Origin: an uncultured Clostridia bacterium
GTDB taxonomy: Bacteria > Bacillota > Clostridia > Christensenellales > UBA1242
DNA: 11,895 nucleotides
Assembly: GCA_947631875.1 (NCBI GenBank)
Contig: CANRMV010000024.1
Coordinates: 1-11,895 of the forward strand
Direction of reading: 5' to 3'
Made by a program: the position numbers and the translations under genes. Under the pieces are notes generated by a model. It made no database searches and was not told the origin of the DNA. It saw nothing but the letters and a program-made list of their open reading frames with translations. Positions within the stretch are counted from its first letter, which is position 1, and each line of letters starts with the position of its first letter. Positions 1-5,999 of the stretch are shown in pieces.

Positions 1-38
<38 letters not shown>

Positions 39-408
39 ATATTGGTAATTTTTGTGGTTGGAAGTTGATTTTTGAACAATTTATTGTCTTGCGTGTGAAA
101 AGTGGTTTTTTGCGTGTATGGTGGAGATTTGGTGACTTTTTGGAATTTGGTTGTTGGTGGCGGGCGTTAAATTGTCGGTATTTAGGGCGATTTGGCGCTT
201 TTTTGTTATGTTCGACTTGATACTTAGGAGAGTTTTGTAATATTTAAGATTGCTACGAGGAGATCGGTTTGAGTATAACATATTTTGTTTTTTTTTGCAA
301 AATAATTGGACGAAATTTTTAATTTTTCATTATTGGTTTTGTGCTGATATGCAAAATTGCTTGACAGGTGCGCGAAAATGCCGTAAAATCAAACTGATAG
401 GAGGTTTT
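39..408. other. Non-coding region between tRNA-Arg and the flavoenzyme gene
   Basis: These 370 bases separate two divergent genes. Short open frames exist on both strands, but none has a ribosome-binding site or recognisable protein content. The right end holds the promoter and Shine-Dalgarno of the flavoenzyme gene. A weaker promoter-like pair (TTGATA at 217-222, TAATAT at 238-243, 15-nt spacer) may be a second upstream start but is not convincing. A 12-bp palindrome ACAATTTATTGT occurs near 77-88. I see nothing else. Confidence 0.6.
361..389 (+). promoter_or_regulatory. SigA-type promoter of the OYE-family flavoenzyme gene
   Basis: A perfect -35 box TTGACA (361-366) is followed by a 17-nt spacer and a -10 box TAAAAT (384-389). 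Transcription would start near 396, immediately before the Shine-Dalgarno AGGAGG (399-404), giving a leader of only about 13 nt. The short leader leaves little room for a riboswitch or attenuator. Control would have to act at transcription initiation. Confidence 0.75.
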
Positions 409-2457
409 ATGGAAAAGAAATTTGAACCACTTTTCACGACTTGGAAAATTGGCAATGTGGAAATTAAAAACAGGGTTGTTGTTTGCCCAATGGGTGGAAC
501 TTCGCTTTTTGGATGGATGGAGCCACATCATTTTGATAAAGATGCAGCAGATTTCTTTATGGAAATTGCAAAAAATAATGCGGGGCTCATCATTCCTGGA
601 ATTGCACCACTAAGGAACTTGATGGGTGGCTCTTGGCTTTACAAAGCAAACGGAGCGTTTAGGAAACTGAAAACCTATATGGAAGAGTTCCACAAAACGG
701 GCGCAAAACTTTTTGTTCAACTCACTGCCGGATTTGGGCGTTCTTTTTCAGTGCCAAACAAATTTGTTCCAATGCTGAAAAAGAAATTTCTTGGAAAATT
801 GGTTAAACCTATTTTTGACATTCAATATTTGTGCGCATCGCCAAGCGAATTGCCATCGCGTTGGGCAGAGGGTTGCACTTGCAGGCAAATAACTGTTAAA
901 GAAATTCACAAAATGATTGATGCTTTTGCCAAAACCGCTTTGAAATGTAAGGAAGCGGGTGTTGATGGTGTTGAAATTCACGCTGTGCATGAGGGGTATT
1001 TGTTGGACCAATTCTGCACCGAATACACAAATCATCGTGACGATGAATATGGCGGAAGTTTTGAAAATCGTTTCCGCTTTGCAACTGATGTGGTTAAGGC
1101 GATTAAGGCTGCTTGTGGGGCGGACTATCCTGTTTCGTTGAGATATTCAGTTGTAAGCAAAACAAAAGGCTTCTGCGAAGGGGCTATGCCTGGCGAAGAA
1201 TACAAAGAAGTTGGGCGGGATATGGCTGAAAGTGAAAAAGCTATCAAATATCTTGAAGAAGCCGGCTATGATATGTTTGATGCCGACAATGGCACATATG
1301 ATGCTTGGTATTGGGCTCATCCACCTGCTTACATGCCAACAAACTGCAATTTGGAAGATGTTGCACACATCAGAAAATTCACCAATGCACCAGTGGTTTG
1401 CGCCGGAAGAATGGACCCTGCCACTGCCGCTAAGGCAATTAAAGACAAAAAGATTGATGCTATGGGTGTGGCAAGGCAGTTCCTTGTTGACCCAGAGTGG
1501 GTTACAAAACTTATGGAAGGCAGAATGGATGAAATTAAGCCTTGCATTTGCTGCCACAATGCGTGCCTTGCTATGTCGCATTATAAGGGTGTGGCAAACG
1601 CTTGCTCAATGGCGGACAGCATTCATATGTCCAGATGTGCCTTGAACCCAATGACGATGGACGGCGGAAAATATGACATTAAACCAGCCAAAAAGCCAAA
1701 GAAAGTGGCAATTATTGGCGGCGGAATTGGCGGAATGGAAGTTGCGATTGTGGCAACAATGAGAGGACACAAAGCAACAATTTATGAGAAAACTGACAAA
1801 CTTGGCGGTGTGTTTATTGCTGCCGCAGCGCCAAAGTTTAAAGAGAAGGATCGCGCTTTGATTGAATGGGAAAGACGAAGAGTTGCACAGTTGGGAATTG
1901 AGGTTAAGTTTAACACAGAAGTAACCGATTTGAAGGCTTTGGATGCAGACGAAATTGTTGTTGCAACAGGCTCAAAACCAAAACGCTTGAACATTAAGGG
2001 AATTGAAAATTCGATTGAGGCAGTTGATTATTTGCTCGGCAAGAAAGTTGGCGAAAATGTTGTTGTCATTGGTGGCGGACTTTCTGGATGTGAAATTGCC
2101 TATGACCTTCATTTGCAGGGCAAAAAGCCTGTTATTGTTGAGGCACAAAATGACCTTATGATTTCAAATGGGCTTTGCATGGCAAACTCTTCCTATTTGA
2201 AAGACTATTTCAAAACAAACAAAGTGCCTGTTTATCTTGAAACTTTCTGTCAAGAAATTAAAAAGGGCAAGGTTGTTTTGAAAACAAAAGATGGTGTAAA
2301 AGAGGTTAAGGCAGACAATGTTATCATGGCCATTGGATACACTCCTGCACCAGTTGCAAAGGCAGGTAGGCATGTTCATATTGTGGGCGATGCTTATGAA
2401 GTTGGAAATCTCCGCACGGTTATATGGCGCGCGTGGGAGGTGGCAGAGAAAATTTAG
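409..2457 (+). CDS. OYE-type NADH:flavin / enoate reductase with [4Fe-4S] and FAD domains
   Basis: The protein has 682 residues, the three-domain plan of 2,4-dienoyl-CoA reductase, clostridial enoate reductase (FldZ type) and bile-acid enzymes BaiCD/BaiH. These are cytosolic enzymes passing electrons from NAD(P)H via FAD and [4Fe-4S] to FMN, which reduces an activated C=C bond. An FMN TIM barrel (about 1-370) carries HAVHEGYLLDQF (H191, H194) and DDEYGGSFENR. Cluster cysteines follow: C379, C382, C386 and probably C410 (CALNP). A FAD/NAD(P) module has GGGIGG at 437-442 and GGGLSG at 555-560, and ends with a conserved-looking IVGDA region. The start is ATG 409, with AGGAGG 4 nt upstream; the frame is open upstream but lies before the promoter. 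It is monocistronic. The HAVHEGYL form resembles BaiCD/FldZ relatives more than FadH, but the substrate cannot be deduced. Family assignment is secure. Confidence 0.93.
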   Translation: MEKKFEPLFTTWKIGNVEIKNRVVVCPMGGTSLFGWMEPHHFDKDAADFFMEIAKNNAGLIIPGIAPLRNLMGGSWLYKANGAFRKLKTYMEEFHKTGAKLFVQLTAGFGRSFSVPNKFVPMLKKKFLGKLVKPIFDIQYLCASPSELPSRWAEGCTCRQITVKEIHKMIDAFAKTALKCKEAGVDGVEIHAVHEGYLLDQFCTEYTNHRDDEYGGSFENRFRFATDVVKAIKAACGADYPVSLRYSVVSKTKGFCEGAMPGEEYKEVGRDMAESEKAIKYLEEAGYDMFDADNGTYDAWYWAHPPAYMPTNCNLEDVAHIRKFTNAPVVCAGRMDPATAAKAIKDKKIDAMGVARQFLVDPEWVTKLMEGRMDEIKPCICCHNACLAMSHYKGVANACSMADSIHMSRCALNPMTMDGGKYDIKPAKKPKKVAIIGGGIGGMEVAIVATMRGHKATIYEKTDKLGGVFIAAAAPKFKEKDRALIEWERRRVAQLGIEVKFNTEVTDLKALDADEIVVATGSKPKRLNIKGIENSIEAVDYLLGKKVGENVVVIGGGLSGCEIAYDLHLQGKKPVIVEAQNDLMISNGLCMANSSYLKDYFKTNKVPVYLETFCQEIKKGKVVLKTKDGVKEVKADNVIMAIGYTPAPVAKAGRHVHIVGDAYEVGNLRTVIWRAWEVAEKI

Positions 2458-2473
2458 GACAGACACCATTTTC

Positions 2474-2508
2474 GTAACGCGTACACGGCTTTACAGCCTA
2501 ACCGCTAC
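2474..2508. other. Possible small stem-loop in a C-rich stretch
   Basis: An inner hairpin GGCT-TTAC-AGCC (2487-2498) sits within outer strands GTA-(AC)-GCG (2474-2481) and CGCTAC (2503-2508), which pair with a two-base bulge. No U-tract follows, so it is not a terminator. The flanking bases to about 2545 are unusually C-rich for this window. It may be part of the flavoenzyme 3' UTR fold, or chance. Confidence 0.3.
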
Positions 2509-2564
2509 TCCAATGGTTTCTCATCCTAGTCCTCTTCCCTGTTGGTGATTTTTAATTTATGCTC

Positions 2565-2583
2565 GCCGGGCAAAGCCCTACGC
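2565..2583 (+). repeat. 19-bp repeat, copy 1
   Basis: The sequence GCCGGGCAAAGCCCTACGC occurs here and, identically, 127 bp downstream. Its core GGGC-AAA-GCCC is a 4-bp hairpin. This copy lies in the loop of a larger hairpin whose arms ATTTTTAATTT (2548-2558) and AAATTAAAAAT (2589-2599) pair over 11 bp. Confidence 0.75.
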
Positions 2584-2610
2584 TTCCAAAATTAAAAATT
2601 GTATTTTAGA

Positions 2611-2645
2611 AACTTCGAGATGTTTTATATATCTTGAAGTTTTTT
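2611..2645 (+). terminator. Rho-independent terminator of the flavoenzyme gene
   Basis: Arms AACTTCGAGAT (2611-2621) and ATCTTGAAGTT (2631-2641) pair over 11 bp with one G-U pair, around a 9-nt loop, and run into a T-tract. This would end the flavoenzyme transcript about 190 nt after its stop codon. The arm resembles that of the minus-strand terminator at 6000-6040 (both contain AACTTCGA). Confidence 0.7.
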
Positions 2646-2691
2646 GTAAACTCATTGCTATTTTGTAGCAATTAGAAACAGGCGCGCCCGT

Positions 2692-2710
2692 GCCGGGCAA
2701 AGCCCTACGC
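2692..2710 (+). repeat. 19-bp repeat, copy 2 (with a partial third copy at 2750-2760)
   Basis: Identical to copy 1 over all 19 bases. It is preceded by GGCGCGCC (2681-2688) and by GCCCG-TGC-CGGGC (2686-2698), so two alternative hairpins share this segment. A shortened copy of the core, GGCAAAGCCCT, lies at 2750-2760. No open reading frame spans the repeats. Confidence 0.75.
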
Positions 2711-2825
2711 AAGACAAAATTGGAAAACGGTATTGAGAGTGTTAAAAAAGGCAAAGCCCTTTCTCATCAAAAATTTTATGGCGTAATTTGAGGTGGGAGT
2801 TATTTATGCAAGGTTTTTAAAAAAT

Positions 2826-2854
2826 AAAAACAGCAGAGGGTTTCTGCTGTTTTT
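2826..2854 (-). terminator. Bidirectional terminator downstream of rpmB
   Basis: Arms AAAAACAGCAGA (2826-2837) and TCTGCTGTTTTT (2843-2854) form a perfect 12-bp stem with a 5-nt loop. On the minus strand the stem is followed by a U-tract and ends the rpmB transcript 14 nt after its stop. The plus strand also ends in T residues, so it can stop read-through from the flavoenzyme side. Confidence 0.85.
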
Positions 2855-2867
2855 TGTTTATTCAAGT

Positions 2868-3047
2868 TTAGTTTGCGCCGTTCTTTTTTGCGGTTTTGAT
2901 GCATTTTGTGCAGGCTCTAACTTTCTTTCCGTCAATTTCAGTTGTCTGCAAATTTACATTATATTTTCTTGGTGCTTTGTTGTTTGCATGGCTGACTGTT
3001 TTGCCATCCATCTTTCCTTTTCCGCACACTTCACATACTCTGCTCAT
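2868..3047 (-). CDS. rpmB: 50S ribosomal protein L28 (bL28), zinc-ribbon form
   Basis: This 59-residue protein is a structural component of the large ribosomal subunit. On the minus strand it begins MSRVCEVCGKGKMDGKTVSH and ends in a lysine-rich tail, both typical of bL28. Two CxxC pairs (C5/C8 and C46/C49) would bind zinc, so this is the C+ paralogue type. The start ATG (3047-3045) has AAGGAG 7 nt upstream (3055-3060). It has its own promoter and terminator and is monocistronic. It is divergent from the Asp23-family/fakA pair, the same order seen around B. subtilis rpmB-yloU-yloV, which supports the identification. The length is normal and nothing is missing. Confidence 0.96.
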   Translation of the reverse strand: MSRVCEVCGKGKMDGKTVSHANNKAPRKYNVNLQTTEIDGKKVRACTKCIKTAKKNGAN

Positions 3048-3083
3048 CGTTTTTCTCCTTATAATTTATTGTTTTGCGGGTTT

Positions 3084-3112
3084 ATGATAACATATCTATT
3101 GAAAAAAATCAA
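3084..3112 (-). promoter_or_regulatory. Extended -10 promoter of rpmB
   Basis: On the minus strand, TTGATT (3112-3107) is followed by a 17-nt spacer and TATCAT (3089-3084). A TG at 3092-3091 makes it an extended -10 promoter. Transcription would start near 3077, about 30 nt before the rpmB start codon. Confidence 0.75.
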
Positions 3113-3193
3113 CTGTTTTTTGCAAGATTACTCCTAAAAATTTTTCTTTTTACATATAATTTTACTAAGTTTTTGAAAAATTTATTAAATCGC

Positions 3194-3222
3194 TTGTCAA
3201 ATTGCTTTAAAAGTTGTATTAT
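3194..3222 (+). promoter_or_regulatory. SigA-type promoter of the Asp23-family/fakA operon
   Basis: TTGTCA (3194-3199) and TATTAT (3217-3222) are separated by 17 nt. Transcription would start near 3229, about 33 nt before the TTG start of the Asp23-family gene. The spacing to the divergent rpmB promoter is about 80 bp, so the two promoters do not overlap. Confidence 0.75.
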
Positions 3223-3261
3223 ATTATTGCGATATATTTTAAATATGCAAGGGAGGCTCTC

Positions 3262-3612
3262 TTGACTGTTGATACAAACAATTACTATGGAAATCTTTCA
3301 ATCAGCGACAGTGCAATTCGCACGGTTGCTGGTTTTGTTGCACTCGATTGCTATGGTGTTGTTGACCTTGTGGCAAAAAACTTCAAGGACAGCGCAAGAG
3401 AGTTTTTTAAAAAGGAAAGATACTCTCGCGGCATAACCGTAAGCCACATCGACAACCGTATATTCATTGATATTCACTGCATTCTCAAATACGGTGTGTC
3501 TATCAGTGCGGTGGCAGAATCGCTAAAAAAATCAGTTAAATACAGTGTCGAGAACTTCACGGGCATGATTGTTGACACAGTTAATGTCCACGTTGTCGGC
3601 GTTTGTGTGTAG
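3262..3612 (+). CDS. Asp23/Gls24 family protein (YloU-like), TTG start
   Basis: This 116-residue protein belongs to the Asp23/Gls24 (DUF322) family, small cytosolic proteins linked in some Firmicutes to the cell envelope and alkaline stress. The exact role of the YloU branch is unsettled. Recognisable parts are the N-terminal SISDSAIRTVAGFVALDCYGVV segment around residues 13-35 and a C-terminal VDTVNVHVVGV strand. I chose TTG at 3262 because GGGAGG (3251-3256) lies 5 nt upstream. An upstream start in the same frame would begin before the expected transcription start and lacks a ribosome-binding site. The stop codon overlaps the fakA Shine-Dalgarno, with 9 nt between the genes, so the pair is translationally close. 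Gene order matches yloU-yloV of B. subtilis. Confidence 0.88.
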   Translation: MTVDTNNYYGNLSISDSAIRTVAGFVALDCYGVVDLVAKNFKDSAREFFKKERYSRGITVSHIDNRIFIDIHCILKYGVSISAVAESLKKSVKYSVENFTGMIVDTVNVHVVGVCV

Positions 3613-3621
3613 GAGCATAAG

Positions 3622-5256
3622 ATGCAGAAAAGTTTAAATGGGGCGACCTTTAAGAAAATGGTCCTTGCAGGCGTTAGTCTGCTTGAACAGAATAAAGAAT
3701 ATATTGACAGTTTGAACGTTTTTCCAGTTCCTGATGGTGACACTGGAACAAACATGTTTTTAACTATGAAATCCGCTGTTGGAGAAATCAACAAGTGCAT
3801 GAACACCGATATGGCATCACTTTCAGAAGCGTTTGCCAAAGGTGCTTTGCGCGGAGCAAGAGGAAACAGCGGCGTTATCACCTCTCAAATTTTCAAAGGA
3901 TTTTGTGGCGTAACCAAAAATTGCAAAGAAGTTTCCACAAAGGACTTTGCAAAAGCCATGCAGGAGGGGGCTGCAATCGCTTATAAGGCGGTTACAAAGC
4001 CAAAAGAAGGCACAATTCTCACAGTTATTCGTGTTATGGCTGAGAACGCTGTAAGCCTTGCCAAAAAGCATGATGATTTTGAAACTTTCCTCAAAAAAGT
4101 TATTGACACGGGTGAGGAAATCCTTAAACAAACCCCTGAAATGCTTCCTGTTTTGAAAAAAGCGGGCGTTGTGGACAGCGGCGGAAGAGGAATTTTGGTT
4201 ATTTTCACAGGTTTTTACCGCTTTTTGGCTGGTGAAGAGGACCTTGAATACACTTTTGAGGATGACACAAAGCCACAAACAGTGGACGATGTTATTGCTG
4301 ATATCAATCAACTTGGCGACATTGAGTTTGGTTATTGCACCGAGTATATGATTATCAATATGCTGAAAAAGACAACTGAGGCTGACATCGCTAAACTTCG
4401 TGAAAAACTCATGGAAATTGGCGACAGTGTCATTTGCATTGGCGATTTGTCACTTGTTAAAGTGCACGTTCACACAAACGAGCCAAATAAAGCACTTGGC
4501 TACGCTTTGGAACTTGGCGAACTATACAATTTGAAGATTGAAAACATGCGTGAGCAAAACAGAGAACTGAAAAAGAAGGCTCAGGCAGTTGAAGAGAGCA
4601 AGGAAATTGGCATGATTGCGGTTGCTCCGGGCGATGGACTTGCAAACATATTTAAAGAACTCACCGTTGACGAGATTATTGTTGGCGGACAAACCATGAA
4701 TCCAAGCGCAGAGGACATAGCAAATGCAGCAGAAAAAGTGCCTGCACGAAATGTATTCGTTTTCCCAAACAACAAAAACATTACTTTGGCGGCAGAGCAG
4801 GCCAACGAGGTTACAAGCAAAAACCTTATAATCATCCCAACAAAAAGCGTGCCAGAGGGCATTTCAGCGGCAATAACTTTCAATCCAGATGCATCAGTTG
4901 AAGAAAACAAAAACGCTATGCTTGAAGCAATGAAGAGTGTGCGTTCTGGGTCGGTGACATATGCTGTTCGTGACACCCACGTTGATGGATTTGACCTTAC
5001 AAAAGGCGAAATTATTGGGCTTGACGATAAGGCAATTCTTGCAAAGGGCAATTTGGTTAGTGAAACCACTGAAAAACTTATTGAGGCAATGTTTGACGAT
5101 GCTGTTATGAACATAACTTTGTTCTATGGTGAGGACATCCGAGAAGATGATGCAAACAAACTGCAAGAAAGTTTGGCAAAGAAATATCCAGATTGTGAAG
5201 TGACAATCGCAAACGGCGGACAGCCGGTGTATTATTATCTTGTGTCACTTGAATAA
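3622..5256 (+). CDS. fakA: Fatty acid kinase catalytic subunit FakA (YloV, DAK family)
   Basis: The 544-residue protein has the full FakA architecture, close to the family's usual length. The N-terminal DhaL-type ATP-binding kinase domain (about 8-200) has DGDTGTNM at 38-45, GARGNSG at 78-84 and a later DSGGRG. The middle domain has CTEYMI (C239) and HVH (H282, H284), matching the zinc ligands known for FakA. The C-terminal domain (about 310-544) is the DegV/FakB-interacting part. FakA phosphorylates fatty acids presented by FakB; the acyl-phosphates then enter phospholipid synthesis through PlsX/PlsY. No fakB is in the window. ATG 3622 is preceded by AGGAG (3611-3615), which overlaps the Asp23-family stop. 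A strong terminator follows. I see no missing motif. Confidence 0.93.
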   Translation: MQKSLNGATFKKMVLAGVSLLEQNKEYIDSLNVFPVPDGDTGTNMFLTMKSAVGEINKCMNTDMASLSEAFAKGALRGARGNSGVITSQIFKGFCGVTKNCKEVSTKDFAKAMQEGAAIAYKAVTKPKEGTILTVIRVMAENAVSLAKKHDDFETFLKKVIDTGEEILKQTPEMLPVLKKAGVVDSGGRGILVIFTGFYRFLAGEEDLEYTFEDDTKPQTVDDVIADINQLGDIEFGYCTEYMIINMLKKTTEADIAKLREKLMEIGDSVICIGDLSLVKVHVHTNEPNKALGYALELGELYNLKIENMREQNRELKKKAQAVEESKEIGMIAVAPGDGLANIFKELTVDEIIVGGQTMNPSAEDIANAAEKVPARNVFVFPNNKNITLAAEQANEVTSKNLIIIPTKSVPEGISAAITFNPDASVEENKNAMLEAMKSVRSGSVTYAVRDTHVDGFDLTKGEIIGLDDKAILAKGNLVSETTEKLIEAMFDDAVMNITLFYGEDIREDDANKLQESLAKKYPDCEVTIANGGQPVYYYLVSLE

Positions 5257-5276
5257 AAAGATTATGAAAACATAAC

Positions 5277-5312
5277 AAAGAGCCTTATATTTAAGGCTCT
5301 TTTCTTTATTTT
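5277..5312 (+). terminator. Rho-independent terminator of the fakA operon
   Basis: AAAGAGCCTTA (5277-5287) pairs with TAAGGCTCTTT (5292-5302) over 11 bp around the 4-nt loop TATT, and the stem runs into a T-rich tract. It starts 20 nt after the fakA stop codon. Confidence 0.9.
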
Positions 5313-5458
5313 ATGACGAACTTTGTTGAGAAGGCAGAAATGACCTTGCAGCAAACCTTGAAAAGATAAACAAACTTAAAGAGCAAGGGCTTATCGATGA
5401 AAAGGAATATAAAGAATTACGCAAACGCACTATTGATAATGCATTTGACGACAAATAA
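5313..5458 (+). pseudogene. Frameshifted SHOCT-like small protein remnant
   Basis: From 5339 to 5458 one frame encodes NDLAANLEKINKLKEQGLID followed by EKEYKELRKRTIDNAFDDK and a stop. This is the helix-turn-helix pattern of the SHOCT short C-terminal domain, with its LxxLKexGLIdexEYxxlK signature. That frame has a stop at 5327-5329 and no start codon. An ATG at 5313 in another frame reads MTNFVEKAE and would join it smoothly if one base were added in the GAAAT at 5337-5341. The gene therefore looks intact except for a one-base deletion. It has no clear ribosome-binding site, and its 5' end abuts the fakA terminator. Programmed frameshifting or a sequencing error are alternatives. Function is unknown; SHOCT domains are usually small C-terminal modules. 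Confidence 0.45.
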
Positions 5459-5488
5459 TAACGGCATTTTGTGATTATTAAAATATAA

Positions 5489-5554
5489 CTAAATTTCCTT
5501 TCTGCCTACCAAAAAGTCAAGCGAGACATCAAATAAATCTGCAAGTTTGATAAA
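5489..5554 (-). repeat. Direct repeat shared by the two XRE genes, copy 1
   Basis: Positions 5489-5554 match 5709-5774 at about 62 of 66 bases, at an offset of exactly 220 bp, with substitutions at 5507, 5516, 5519 and 5549. It covers the 3' end of each regulator gene. The remaining coding parts have diverged much more, so either the tail is under strong constraint or it was homogenised recently by gene conversion. Confidence 0.85.
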
Positions 5555-5704
5555 ATTTTGCAAAGAAGGAACAGTAATGCCTGTTTCATAGGATTGATAG
5601 GACTGAGTTTTGATAGCAAGTTTTTCGGCAACCTCTTTTTGCGTCATGCCACTTTGCTTTCTCAGTTCTTTTATTATTTTTGAAAAATTGTAAAGTTCTT
5701 GCAT
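5489..5704 (-). CDS. Cro/C1-type (XRE) helix-turn-helix regulator, second of a tandem pair
   Basis: This is a 71-residue protein made almost only of one HTH_3 domain: ELRKQSGMTQKEVAEKLAIK (helices 1-2 and turn), then the recognition region QSYQSYETGITVPSL, then FIKLADLFDVSLDFLVGRKE. It should bind DNA as a dimer. I chose ATG 5704-5702; the frame is open further upstream, but that part reads through the neighbouring gene out of frame. The start lies 4 nt after the stop of the upstream regulator, and the probable ribosome-binding site (AAAGGA) is inside that gene's last codons, so translation is probably coupled. Its last 21 residues are almost identical to those of its neighbour, showing tandem duplication. 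Target and role are unknown; phage or plasmid repressor ancestry is possible. Confidence 0.85.
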   Translation of the reverse strand: MQELYNFSKIIKELRKQSGMTQKEVAEKLAIKTQSYQSYETGITVPSLQNFIKLADLFDVSLDFLVGRKEI

Positions 5705-5708
5705 AAGC

Positions 5709-5774
5709 CTAAATTTCCTTTCTGCCAACCAAAAAATCGAGCGAGACATCAAATAAATCTGCAAGTTTAATAAG
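5709..5774 (-). repeat. Direct repeat shared by the two XRE genes, copy 2
   Basis: Partner of the repeat at 5489-5554, 220 bp away. It encodes the same C-terminal LADLFDVSLDFLVGRKEI end of the upstream regulator. Confidence 0.85.
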
Positions 5775-5915
5775 TTTTGGCAGGGGAGGGATGGCTGTTC
5801 CAAGTTCATATTTTTGATATGCTTGATAACAAACACCAATTTCTGTGGCGATTTGTGTTTGAGTGTAGCCATATTGATGCCTCAAATCTCTTAAATTTTT
5901 TGCTAAAATTTCCAT
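5709..5915 (-). CDS. Cro/C1-type (XRE) helix-turn-helix regulator, first of a tandem pair
   Basis: This 68-residue protein is a single HTH_3 domain: NLRDLRHQYGYTQTQIATEI forms the first helices, VCYQAYQKYELGTAIPPL the recognition region, and LIKLADLFDVSLDFLVGRKE the closing helices. It is the length of a minimal Cro-like dimeric repressor, with no effector or peptidase domain. ATG 5915-5913 has AGAGG 6 nt upstream. It is the first gene of a two-gene minus-strand operon with the 71-residue paralogue. A promoter and two ACTA-N4-TAGT palindromes lie directly upstream, so autorepression is the likely control. The N-terminal halves of the two regulators differ substantially, so they may read different operators or form heterodimers. 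The biological target is not visible. Confidence 0.88.
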   Translation of the reverse strand: MEILAKNLRDLRHQYGYTQTQIATEIGVCYQAYQKYELGTAIPPLPKLIKLADLFDVSLDFLVGRKEI

Positions 5916-5941
5916 TTTTTACCTCTTTCTCTTGACATAAT

Positions 5942-5953
5942 ACTATTTTTAGT
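5942..5953. promoter_or_regulatory. Operator-like palindrome O1 (ACTA-TTTT-TAGT)
   Basis: This perfect 12-bp inverted repeat starts about 2 nt after the predicted transcription start of the XRE operon. A second site with the same half-sites lies 30 bp away, three helical turns. The shared context extends to TACTA...TAGTTGT in both copies. A bound repressor here would block promoter clearance. Confidence 0.65.
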
Positions 5954-5961
5954 TGTCTTTT

Positions 5962-5989
5962 TGTATATTATACTACTTATAGTTGTAAA
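5962..5989 (-). promoter_or_regulatory. Promoter of the XRE regulator operon
   Basis: On the minus strand, TTTACA (5989-5984), a 16-nt spacer and TATACA (5967-5962) form a reasonable SigA promoter. The spacer begins with operator O2 and the predicted start (near 5955) is next to O1. An alternative -10, TATAAT at 5972-5967, has no good -35 partner. Confidence 0.55.
5972..5983. promoter_or_regulatory. Operator-like palindrome O2 (ACTA-CTTA-TAGT)
   Basis: The half-sites are the same as in O1, and the site lies inside the -35/-10 spacer of the XRE operon promoter. A protein bound here would occlude RNA polymerase directly. Together with O1 this is the usual layout of an autoregulated Cro/C1-type gene. 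Confidence 0.65.
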
Positions 5990-5999
5990 GATGACATTG

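Larger units (their letters stand above)
2458..2825. other. Palindrome-rich intergenic region between convergent genes
   Basis: The 410 bases between the flavoenzyme stop and the rpmB stop contain no credible gene. In order they hold a foldable C-rich stretch (2474-2508), a hairpin with an 11-bp stem (2548-2599) whose loop carries the first 19-bp repeat, a terminator (2611-2645), a 7-bp hairpin ATTGCTA/TAGCAAT (2654-2672), the second repeat copy (2692-2710) and a weaker stem TGAGA/TCTCA (2734-2766) around a third partial repeat. The rpmB terminator closes the region. The GC-rich repeats stand out against the AT-rich surroundings. Confidence 0.6.

Noticed and set aside
81..281. Minus-strand open frame near the tRNA
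   Set aside because: Low-complexity Asn/Lys/Ser composition typical of translated AT-rich non-coding DNA, and no ribosome-binding site.
250..408. N-terminal extension of the flavoenzyme back to position 250
   Set aside because: The added residues do not resemble the family, there is no ribosome-binding site, and the extension would start before the promoter at 361-389.
2565..2760. CRISPR array suggested by repeated 19-mers
   Set aside because: Only two full copies 127 bp apart plus one partial, no regular spacer length and no cas genes.
2793..3137. Plus-strand open frames over the rpmB region
   Set aside because: These are the complement of rpmB, whose minus-strand translation is an unmistakable L28.
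3214..3261. Upstream start for the Asp23-family gene
   Set aside because: It falls inside the promoter -10 region and before the predicted transcript start. TTG 3262 has a good Shine-Dalgarno at the right distance.
5705..5872. Longer form of the second XRE regulator
   Set aside because: The extra N-terminus is an out-of-frame reading of the first regulator gene. ATG 5704 gives a normal HTH protein.
5932..5937. Plus-strand TTGACA as a promoter -35 box
   Set aside because: No acceptable -10 box at 16-18 nt spacing and no plus-strand gene follows.
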